NCBI GenBank assembly: GCA_034440615.1
Contig: JAOTOM010005143.1
Coordinates: 242,001 to 306,000, forward strand
Source: Ashinkailepas kermadecensis
Lineage: Eukaryota > Arthropoda > Thecostraca > Neolepadidae
Direction of reading: 5' to 3'
DNA: 64,000 nt
Each line of letters begins with the position of its first letter. Position 1 is the stretch's first letter. The notes beneath the pieces were generated by a model. That model was not told where the DNA came from and ran no database searches. It saw nothing but the letters and a program-made list of their open reading frames with translations. Shown here piece after piece: positions 10,601 to 22,600 of the stretch. The position numbers were made by a program, and so were the translations under genes.

Positions 10601-13600
10601 CCTCTTCCCCCCCCCACCGGGGAGAAATGGGACCCCAAACCACCCCCAAAAAAAAAAAACAAAAGAATTTGCAGGGCGCCGGTAGCTTAGTGGTTAAGCT
10701 GAGTATCTGGCATGTCAGAGGTATGGGGTTCGATTCCCCGCGGTGTCCGCCCTTCCTGTCAGGGTGAGAGGCAGGCGACGCCATATGGCCTCAGCTGCTG
10801 AGTGCGTCGTAAAGTCACAACCATCACAACTTCCACCAAAAGAGTTTGTCGTATCCGAACCGTTGAAGTCATGAGGCATCTTGTGTCAAAACATAATCTC
10901 TCAGTATGGTCGGGGGCGTATGCCAGGTAAGTTTAAAAGAAGCATCATCTGTCATGTTAGCGAGTCTTGATGCGGTTCCCGACTTAGGCACCCTCCTGAA
11001 AGAGGTCATCTGGACGATGAGGCATATACAGACATCGACCTGTGCCGGTGAGGTCATCTCGCTGAATCGCATGGGCCTGTATTTGTCGAACCGGCGCATG
11101 GCGGCCGCCGACAGCCCCCTCCCGTCGTGTTTCCACGTGAGACGAGAACCAAGCGTCTTCTTCCCAACGTCTTTAAACGTTTCGTTCTCTTTAGGCCATA
11201 AATTCTGGTCATTTTGTCCGGCAAGTTATCAGAGGTTGTCCTTGGTCACTAGTTTTGACTTCACGTACGTCACGTTCTCCGTTTCGACAATGAATTGGAT
11301 ATGTCTGCTCCCGTTAGGAGGTTAGAGCTGCAACACGTGTGTATGCCCACGTGTGTGCCAGAGTGACGCATGAGGTCAGTGTTGATCAACCTATAATCAA
11401 TATAGACAGACAATCAATATAGACAATTAATTAGCCTCATCTTCGGTCATCATAGATCTCATAATTTTACTGAGAGCTTTGGGTGATTAGTGTAGTAAAT
11501 CATAGTGAGTATTAACTGACTAATTATGTGGAATTTAGGTAAAGTATTTGGAAATAGTGCCGGCGCAGGCGCACTGCTGCGCGGTGACTGGAGGCGGAGA
11601 GGGGGAGGATTCGAGAACCAGACGTCGTGTCGGGTGAGGGTACGTACTTTCCCGCAGCCAGACGTGATCCGTATGTGTTTACCGACAATTTCATGCGCAT
11701 TGCCGATGCCATAATATAAAGTGAATAGTGCTTGACGAGGGTGACCGAACCCATGGCCACAGAACACTGCATCCATCAGAAGTGTGGTCCGTCATTGCAC
11801 TGGCGGCAGCGGTGCATTTTCCACTTTCTTTATTGAAGTTGCTTGGGTTTCGTTTTTGCCAGCCTTTTTTTAGCCCACCCACTACACGAGGGAGGGAGGC
11901 GAGATAGGTCGACTGCATCTCAGTCTTTCCTTTCATGCGTGGGACTCGAATTACGTTTGACCAAAGTCCTTCCCAGTGCGTTTTACCCATTAGTTGTGCA
12001 TCGACGTGCCAATAGCTGTCGCAATCTGACCATAATTGTGAAGACCACTACAAAAAGAACAGGCTCACCTCGGGCCGGTTCGCCCTTCGGCGGCCGTCCG
12101 GCGAGCCGTGTCGCCCAGTCGGCGCGGCGCCGGCCACCTGATAACGCCCTGCGTGGGCAGTGGCGGATCCAGAGTGGCTGAGGGAGGGACAGAGGGTAGC
12201 AGGGACTGTCCCTCCTTTCCACGTCAGTGAGCATGATAGTCGTCGCTGAGTATTGCATACTGAAACAACGTACATAGTCCATGTCGACCTATATCGACAT
12301 CGAGCTGGCCTCCAGTGAATAGCACGCACACGTTGTGTATAATGTTGCTATCACAATGCTACAAGCATTGTACATGCCAATTTTCATGCGAATATGTCGA
12401 TAAACAGCTGAGATATAGATGCAATCCCATCTCATCAGTTCATGTCGGTGTCGGAAACCCATTAGTTTATGTCAGTGTCGTAGACCCATCACTTCATGTC
12501 GGCGTCGGATACCCATCAGATTACGAGTATGTCAGTATCGGAGACCCATTAGTTTATGTCGGTGTTGGATGCCCATTAGTGCGTCGTTAAGTGCTTCAGT
12601 CTTCCCGTATTTAGTTTTGAAGCCTAATTTGAGTGTTTTGTTGTGTAGCGTCGTGTTTATAGACATTGTACACGCGAAATAGCGCCATAGCTGTTTTTGC
12701 TGTTTTCCAAAGGATTTGTGTATTTCGCCATGAAGTTCCAACCAGAAATTTATAATTAGCTTTTTTCATTCAAGCGCCGTCTTTTGCCGATGCCTTTCTA
12801 AATTTTGTAACGAGTACACATTTTTGCACAGCTTCACCGGTGGGACGAATCGCAGCAGATGGATTTCTGCTACTGTTTCTTATCGGCACTGTGAGGGACG
12901 TTTTTGATGTTCTGAGACTCCATCAGAAAAGTCACCGGACGCAGTATTTGTGAGCCCGGTCGTTTTTTTTCTCCTGCAACCGCTGTAGATGCACAACAGG
13001 TTAGGTCGTTAGTAGAGGCTTTACTTCCAGACCTACATCCAACCGATCACTTATTGTTAAATTACTTCTTGGCATCCTCGATAACTCAATTGCTCAGAAA
13101 CTGTCTCGAACAGCGTCCATGATTTTTCGGTAGTGGTTACCAAAAGGAAACATGAGCGCGGAGGGTTTAGCTGCTCCCCGAGTACGACAGCCAGACCTAT
13201 CAGTCTTTCGGACCGGGTTTTGTTCCGGTTAGAGCAGCTGGAGCGGCTGGATGTCGGCCCGCCCCTGCCACCGCCTCATGGTGGTGACGTCACGGCTGGG
13301 GGCTTCGCCGTCAGCTGACAAGTGGCCACCCACCCGCTGCAGGCCGGGCCGGCCGGTCTGGCGGTGACGTCACAGCCGGGGGCTGCGCCGTCAGCTGACG
13401 AGCGGTCACCCACCCGCTGCACGCCGGGCCGGCCAGCCTGGAGGTGACGTCACGGCCGGGGGCTGCGCCGTCAGCTGACGAGCGGTCACCCACCCGCTGC
13501 ACGCCGGGCCGGCCAGCCTGGAGGTGACGTCACGGCCGGGTGCTTCGCCGTCAGCTGACGAGTGGCCACCCACCCGCTGCACGCCGGGCCGGCCGGTCTG

Positions 13601-16600
13601 GGGTGCTGGGCGCGGGGGCCGTGTGCGACCGACGCGCCGCTCCTGTGGCCGAGACTGCAACCGCTGCAGCGGCAAGGGACACTCGGCCGCGGCGTGCACG
13701 ACTCCGGGAAACGGAGAGGTGGCGCCAAGCCCAGTTCCAAAGCATTGGGATGTCGGGTTAACCAGCAGCTCCCACCAGCGAGGACCATCAACTGTGACGG
13801 CAACATGGAGATCGCGTGCCGATTAACTCTGACACAACATTACTTACTATGCGTTCTGGAACCGAGTGCCTTTGTTCGATTGATATCGGGCTCAGCATTA
13901 GCTTTATCAACAAAACCGTTGTCGATGCATTACTGAACGTCAAACTGCGTTACGGACCGAGCCGCTCATACAGCGTTCTGGGCCGGTTCTAAGCGTTAAC
14001 CCGCCATAGGGAAATTTACTTAAAATCGTGATGTAATCGGTGTAGTTACTAACTGACCGGGAAAACTAAAATTCGACGCCTGGTTCCAAGTAGAACCAAG
14101 CTTTCGCTATAATATGCACTACTCCTTGTGGTCGTAGTGGCCGTACTTAAAAGGCAAATTTGCATGAAAGATCTGCATGCAAGCCGATTTTAACATTGGA
14201 ATCCGTGAAAGTTACACGCAACCTGATCTTATTTAGTCCTCACCTTTGCGGTGTAATCATTTTCAAATTTCCACGCCCACTTTCAAGTAGAACAATATAT
14301 AAGGCAACTCCCAAAAATATCCGGGATGTCGTACTATTGTAACTTTGGAGGCCAAATTGCATTGTATTTGCAATTTGTTGCTGTAAATTGCCAAAATGCT
14401 TACTCGATGCTATAGTTCAACCAATTAATCAGGTTTGTGGGCAGTTTGTGGGCAAACAGAAAGCCTGAAGCTTGTGGGAAAGCAGAAAGCCTGCAGCCTG
14501 TAAGCATGCAGAGCCTGCAGCTTGTGAGCAAGCAGGAGTGAAGCTTGTGAGCATACAGAAAACCTGCAGTATGTCAGCAGCAAGAAAGCATGCAGCTTGC
14601 TAGCATGCAGCAAGCTTTCAACTTGTGAGCAACTGGAAATCCTTTGGCTTGGGAGCAAGCAGAAAGCCTGCAGCTTGTGAGCATGCAGAAAGTCTGCAGC
14701 ATGTGAGCATGTGGAAAGCCTGCAATTTTGTGAACATGCAGAAAGCCTGCAGATTGTGAGCATACAGAAAGGCAGCAGCTTGCGAGCATGCCAGAAGCCT
14801 GTAGCATATAAGCATGCAGAAACCTTGCATCTTTGTGAGCATGCAGCAAGCCTGCAAATTGTGAGCATGTGGAAATCCTGTGGCCTGTGAGCAATCAGAA
14901 AACGTGCGATTGTAAGCATGTAGAAGTATACAGCATGGAAGCATGTAGAAAACCTGCAGTTTGTGAGCATATGGACAGCCTGCAGTTTGTGAGCATGTGG
15001 AAAGCCTGCAATTTGTGAGCGTGTAGAAATACTGCAATTTGTGAGCATGTGGAAGGCCTGCAGTTTGTGAGCATGTGGAAAGCCTGCAGTTTGTGAACAT
15101 GTGGAAAGACTGCAGTTTGTGAGCAATCAGAAAACATGCAATTGTGAGCATGTGGAAAGCCTGCAGCATGTGAGCATGTTGAAAGCCTGCGGTTTGTGAA
15201 CATGCGGAAAGCCTGCAGTTTGTGAGCATGTGAAAAGCCTGCAGTTTGTGAGCATGTAGAGTCTGCAGCTTGTGAGCGTGTAGAAAGCCTGTGGCTTGTG
15301 AGCAAGTGGAATGGAAAACTCAAAACTCAGAAGGCTGCCATTCAAAAATGAAATGTGTTCTCCAAAAATTAAAAGCTTTACACTTATAAAGGTCAAAAGG
15401 TATGTAGCTTCTCGTGACCAGGCCTGAGCTTTGTAAACGTAAATAGGCCTATATGATTTCACAATAAATTAACACCTATTAACACGCGCACTGGAAGGGG
15501 GTCGAAATCCGCCCACCCCTCCGGTTTTGCGTACATAACTGCAGATATTACCGGTCGATATTCGATATTTTCTGCGTACCTGCTTAGAAATGACCGGCGC
15601 GTTGTTTAAAACAAGAAAATGGAATTCGGCCGAAAATTTTCGAGTTAAAGTCAACAAATTTCGTAGCGCCAGACCACAAAATTCGGCTCTGTTGCGCTTC
15701 CCGTATATCCGCAAAAGGGAAGTGTTCTTGGCAACACTAGCGACTTGTTTGATGTATATTGATATGCTATATAGTTTCAAGATCATGTTAGGTCACCGAG
15801 GCCATGTCAGGTCAAGTTCATGACTGGTTTAATGGAACCAAACTTGGTCAACTGGAATGTTGTCATAAATGTACTACTGTTTGTCATTGCGTTTCCATAC
15901 TTTATTCATGCACTTCACTCCTTTCTTCGCGAAGCCGATTGCGCCGAGCTGCCCGACGGATCAGTCGGGCGGGCGGCCCGGTTCCGGTAACTGGAACAGG
16001 TAACTGACCTGATAAAGTGCTGCTATACAGGTGGCCTGAGGTCAAATGTCGGGTCTAGCATCTGTATTGCATCATTAGTAATGTCCAAAACATCATTGAT
16101 GCTCATTTTGGAGCATTTGAACACAATTACAGCGATCAATAACAATGACACGCCAAGCCACGCAAAACAAGAAAATTTTGACAAATGTGACCTCATTTGA
16201 CCTTGAAGATATTGACATAACGCCATGAAATTTGAACACAATAGAGTTCATTGCCGTACCCATCCACCCTGCGAATTTTGTTCCTGCAGCTGTATTAGGA
16301 GCCGAAATCCTAGGGGGGCGGCATCCCCCCCTCCGGTGCGCGTAATTTTCAGAGGCCTCCAGGGCGCGTGTTAAGCCTTCTCTCATACTATGCTGATTTG
16401 GTAATATGCATAATCATTTCAAGTTCGTCACAAACAAAGTCACGAGAAGATAGTTCTGACCTCAGGATTGCTAAACACCTCTACCTCATTCTTTTCCAGG
16501 AACATTTCCCATTCAAACTCGGTCTAGCATGCCTAACACTGAGAGCAAGTTAAAAAATTATCTGGCTACTTAAGTCAATTCATAATACTCGCTATCTCCA

Positions 16601-19600
16601 CACATCAATGGAGGAAGGACGCGCGGTACACGTACAATTAACAAAGGTGGGACGCCTCAACATATGGCTCCAGCAGAAACGCACAACTGCAGCGAATGTC
16701 GCACGCGCGCCAGAAATGTAGAAGCCATTTCATTAGAAGCCAGCAGGGAAGGGCAGACGAAAACTCACACATTACCAATATATTCCACTCATGATCGCTC
16801 AGATATCCACTAAAGTTTGAACTTGTTGACTTTTTGCGAGGTATGTACAATACGGATTGGGGAAAATGAGACACGGAATGGAAGGCATGATAAATCTTCG
16901 TGTAATGTTTGGCTAGCTGCTCAAGAAGTTGCCTGATATAATAATAAATGTATAATATCCAACAAATGGTCCTTCAAACCATCGGTCCCTAACGGAACGT
17001 AACGGCCACTAAGGCGAAAACTGTAGATCAGGACGCTCCCCTGCTGAATGTAACCGCCACTAAGGCGAAAACTGAAGCTTAGGATGCCCTCCCACTGAAT
17101 GTAGCCGCCACTAAGGTGAAAACTAGCTCAGAATGCGCTCCTACTCTTGGGCGTACCTGTACTTTCGATCAATTTAGGACCGATTCGAATGATACTCACG
17201 TGTCGAAGTTATGTTCAGTGCAACTCTCGTCGGACTCTCAACTTGATGTGCTATTTTCGGTATCGCGAGCATGCGAACGTATGTTTGACGGTCACATTGG
17301 TCCCGCCACGCTAGTGGAGCATACAATTGGCAGTGGAGACCCTTCACCTACTCGTCAAGGCCCCAGGGCTTTAGAGCGCATATCGTCGGGGTCCCAGGCG
17401 AATTGCACCACATCTTCGGTATGAGACCAAAGCCGGGTTAGATACCCAATAAGGGTATTTTGTAGTTGTCCAATGGAGCGTGGTCATGTCCGATCCGTTT
17501 GGTCCGAAAGAAAACTGAAGATTTTGCCTGGTTAGTGATTTTGCGCCGCTTGAATTTTACCACCAAGATTTCCGCGTGTCCAATCCCTACGATTGACGTT
17601 TTGTACTGTTTTGGTATGAATTCCTGTTACCGGATTTCGATTGCACCAGAGGACAGGGATTTGGCCAGTAATTGTCCAAATAAGGGTGGATTTTGCGTAG
17701 GGATCCCTACAGATGTTCGGGACCCATAATTTTGGACACTATTCAAAAAGGGCCGTTTAGATGTTCGTGAGGGCTCGTAGACCCTAGCAACCCAACAACC
17801 TCGGTGGGCGTAAATAGTGTTGTTCACCTTTCTATCTTTGCATTGACTACTCGGTAAACGATTGCGTAAAGGCCCAAGGGGCGACCGACCCTCCTTGCTT
17901 CGACCCTGGCTAAGGATACGAAGAAAGCCACCGTCGTGACGTCATTTTCCTGTCGTCAGCCCGCGAGTCCTTCGGGTGCACCTGCCTCGTGCACTCGATC
18001 CCAGAACACTGATTCAGCCGATATCGTTCGGGGAAAATGCTTAGGTTGTCTGGCGCCGTAATGTGCCGTGGTTCCTCGTTTCAATCGGTTATGGAATCTT
18101 TGGACTGTGTTCTGGGTCGTTTGCACGACGCCTGTTTGACCTTCGGCCGGGGACCACGAAATGCATCATGCATCAGAATCATCTTCTCGATTACACATGT
18201 ATGAATGCATACATACATACATACATAAGTACATACACACGTGCACGCCTACACACGCATACATGTGTGTTCCTGCTTGCATGCATGCATACATAGCATA
18301 CGAGCGTACATAGCATACGAGCGTACATCCATGCATAGCCTGCCGAAATGTAAATTAGCCCAGTTGGATCTCTATCTCTCCATGTGTGTCAAGCTCATCA
18401 TAGGCTGCCTATTGCTCCTGTCCAAGTCCATTGGAAGCACCTTGTTTGGCGCTCAGTGCAATGTGAAGGTCACCCGGGCCGCACACCGGTTTTGTGTGTC
18501 TGGCAACCAGACAGCCTAGTGGCTAGTAAATCGTGCGCTCTGAATACGGCCAATAAACGGCCAATAAATCGCATCCTGGCTAGGTTTTGGGCAGGGATGA
18601 CTGTGATTAATGGCTCTTTTTTTGGTATTCGTGACTGTAGCTTTTGCAGCTCACTTGTCTTCAGCAGTTTTCCATTCGGTTTCAAGGTGCACTTTGTACT
18701 CCAGGTGAATTGCCAGTAGGAAGTGAACATACAACTTAATCATTGCAGTCTTGGTACGCAATTAAAGGTGTCAGCCAAAGCTCTCGCTCGAAGTAGCCGC
18801 TGAGAACCGTGATGAAAATGCCGGCATTTGTGGTGTAACCCCTGTTGTTTCCAAAATACAGATTGGATGAACACGTTTTCTAAGAAAGGGCGCTAAATTA
18901 TGTAAGAAGAGAAATTGTGCGTGCTCATTGCGTTTATCTTGTATAACTGACTTCAAACCTGGGCGATTTGTAAAGTACCAGTCGCAACTCTGAACCTTCC
19001 TGTGTAAATGTCTAGCAATTCACAATGTATTCGTGCAACAGGTTTGCCCGTGTTGTAATTTCAGGAGTTCTCGGTCGTTCTGCCTCAACATATGCACACA
19101 CATGGATATGCGCGTAATGCCACAAAGAAATTCGCCATGTTGCGTAGCATGTGCTGCAGTGATAAATTATTGTGAAATAGGGTGGAATATACCACTTTCT
19201 GAACAAGGAATCGACATCCCTTCCAAAGAAGTATCGACATCGTGCTTCTGAATGAATCTTTATGATGTCTTCATGTCTAATTTCTAACAGTATCTTGTCG
19301 ATAAGTAGCATGCTTATTCTCACCATTGCGGATCATGATACATGAATATCTTAACACAATTCCAGGTAAGAGGATTACCTATGATATTGGTCTGTCATGT
19401 AATATCAGTTCGTAAGCATAGGTATTTTGTATAGTTATCGTTAAAATAGTCATCCCTAAATTGGGTATCTGGCAAGAAGTGAAAAAGGTACACACAAAAA
19501 GGTACATAAAAATTTTGTTGAAAGAACGTATTTAGCGACATTACTTCCACGGCAGAGTTTGACATCCTACTATACACGTTTCGACATCTCACACCTAACG

Positions 19601-22600
19601 AAAAACCATTATTTTAACGCTGATGTGCTGTCGTTCTTCCGTTCTTCCAAGCTGCTTTATTTGACTCAACCGTCCTTTGATCCGTCCGTGAACATTCCGA
19701 TCACATCAGGAAGGTTTTTCACGCAGGGTACTGGACGGAGTTGGAGAAACGGCCTTGATCTGGATTTTTCTCATCCAGAACGTTATCCTCTCCAGAACAA
19801 CGCGGTCCACAACCAATTACATGGATAATTTGCACATGATTATACTTGCCAACGTGATGATTAGCTTCCATCCAGACAGCTACCGCCACCAATACGTACA
19901 GTTGATTATTCTGAAATTGATTAGCCATGCCCACCTCGCGTCGACATCCACCTTGCACTGCTACGGAAACGATAGAAGTATTTCGGATGTTTGCAATAGA
20001 CGAAGCTGTATTCAAATTCGCCTCACGCCATGTTCCATGTAAAGGAAAAATGCTGCCAAATTTCGCCATGCATCTCGCCGGTCGCTGTCCGCGCCTCAGA
20101 GAGGACGTCCTAGGTGGCTAGAAAGCATCCTCTCTAACACGTACTCTCCAGGGAAGATTCACGAAATATTGGAAGTAGTTACGTTTAAGGGACAATACCT
20201 TGCTTTTTATGAAAATGAATGCAAAGTACAGAAGGATGCGACGGAGAATCTCGTTTTCCTTGCGTCTGATTTAAAATTACAAACAAATTTAATTGAATAC
20301 AAGTCACATAATTGATGGGCGCTGCATGACCGACGCAGTCGATGCGCCTCTAAACCCCAATAACCAACCAAGTCACATAATTGTTGGTCAAAAAGCTGCA
20401 ATATGCATCCATAAACATTTCGCATTCATGGTGTGATATATTCACCTTGGTATTATTTAACAGTTTGAATTGAATTATTTAACCGTGCCGTGCACCACGC
20501 TGTTCATCACATTGTCCACCACACTGTACAGTGCACCGTGTACAATGCAGGTGTAGTGTACACTACAACACACTGTATACTACACTATGCTGCACACCAC
20601 ACTACACCCACAGTACCCCACACTACACCACTACACCACACTGTACCCCACACTATACCACACTGTACCCCCATGGGCGCCAAATGACCATGTAGTCGGC
20701 GCGCCCTTAAGCCCAAATAATCAATCAATCATTCAATGATAACACTGTACCCCACACTATACCACACTGTACCCCACACTACACCGCACTACTACTATGT
20801 ACTGCAGCAAATTGATCCTTACGTGTGGTCTGAAGTCGGTCGGCGACTGTCTCAGGCGATGGTGATAATCTTCCTGTTGACATTCTATAAGCAGGTAACG
20901 AAGTGAGCGTCATGTTCCCGGTCTGTCATCGGGATTGATTGGCATGCAGCTGATGGTTTCGAGGAAGGCGTCTACTGTCAATGGTCACTCTTTTCTTGGG
21001 TGGCATCGACTTTGCAGGATGTTGGTAGACATTAATCCTTAATCAAGTGCTTGCGGTGGCGCTGTTGTAAAATTGCAGTTATTTGATCAGTGATGTGTTC
21101 CTGAAAACACCGACTTGTTCAAGGGTGTTGCTAAGTTCCGTGCCCGTATAGTGAAGGGAAAATGTGGGTATTGAAAATACTGTTTCCAATCTGGTTAAAT
21201 GCTGATGGACTTTTACGCGTTGCGGTAGTTGCTGTCTTAAAAATCCATCTGCATGCTTGAATTTCCCCAAGAGATCCGGGTGTTCACCATGCACCCAACT
21301 GGTTCGAGGTCGTGTGTCCTACTTAAATTGGCCAAGACTATGCTGTGGACAGGATGCTCCTGACCTGACCCGTCGGCCTGCTGATTTTATCCCACCTGCT
21401 CTGACAAATGGGCTGCATTACTTCCCAGAGTCCATGTGCAAGCTTGTGTGAGAAAAAAAAACTGGGAACAAAGTAAGGATTTGTTCGTTGATTCTGAGAC
21501 ATAGCCTAGCTACCGGAGAATTTGGAGGGGGGAGAAGGGGAAACTCAAATTTCCCCTCCGCTTCACCTGAGCTAGAGACTGATTCTGAGACATAGCCTCC
21601 AACTGGAAGACCTGAGGCCAGATACCTGGTGGCGGAGACCCAGTCTGACCTGACCTGATCCAGTGAGGAGTGTGACAGGAGAGGGACCGTGCTTCCATCT
21701 CGGGGAGAACGGAAGACGCAGTCTGACATGACCTGAACGCACCCGAGGCGCTGGGTGCAGATACACTAGTGTACTCTGACCGGACAATAGCAAGGGAGAA
21801 ACCGTGCCTCCATCTATGAATGGGAGGTCTGGGGAATCACATGATCTAACTTGGCCGCATCCGAGAGTGGCAGGGCACAGTCTCATCTGACCTGGACGTA
21901 ACCCAACCAGGACGTGAGCGTGGTTGTGCCTCCGTTTGTGACTGGGAGGTCTGGGGAATCACATGATCTAACTTGGCTGCATCCGAGAGTGGCAGGGCAC
22001 AGTCTCATCTGACCTGGACGTAACCCAACCAGAGCGTGGTTGTGCCCCCTGCTGCGACTGGAACATGCATCTGAGCCGGCCCCAATGCTCGTTTTTCCGC
22101 CGCATAGCGTGATCCGCCCCGACCTGACGTGGCCCTCAGGTGGGCGACGGGACCACGTCTGTGATCGTGCTGACTGGCGAGATGTTGGCGGTGGCCGAGC
22201 CGTTCCTCGGCCAAAAGATGCACCCCACCGTCATCATCAAGGCGTACCGGGCCGCCCTCGAGGACCTCGTCCAGATCCTGGACGAGCAGCTCAGGTAGGC
22301 AGCCAGGCCACCGTCCGACTACAACGCTGCGGAGCTATGGTTGCCAGTGTACCTACAGGTTATGGCCCTAGAAGGCGACCGTCTGGCAGGAGGACCACAG
22401 GGCTGTGTGTACATTATACTAAATGAATAGGCGCATGAACAGTCATGCCATTTGCAGCGTTTGCTCAGTTCAATAATTACAACAAAGCTACTATCTCGTA
22501 TTTTGGATACTTTTGGTTTTTATGCTGCCATTTGTTAGTGAAATCGCCAATTAAGATTATAATTGCAAATGATGGCAAAGCGGTATTCCTCTCGCCGGGA

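Noticed and set aside
10680..10745. Possible tRNA gene
   Set aside because: Same reason: part of a 165-bp SINE with a target duplication.
14425..15323. Long minus-strand open frames (142-233 codons) with Cys/His pattern
   Set aside because: They are entirely a 26-bp tandem repeat with no stop in any minus frame; the peptide cycle follows the period.
19719..20069. 116-codon minus-strand frame in CCT3 intron 3
   Set aside because: It looks less repetitive than most, but I recognise no family and see no splice or start context. A profile search could revive it.
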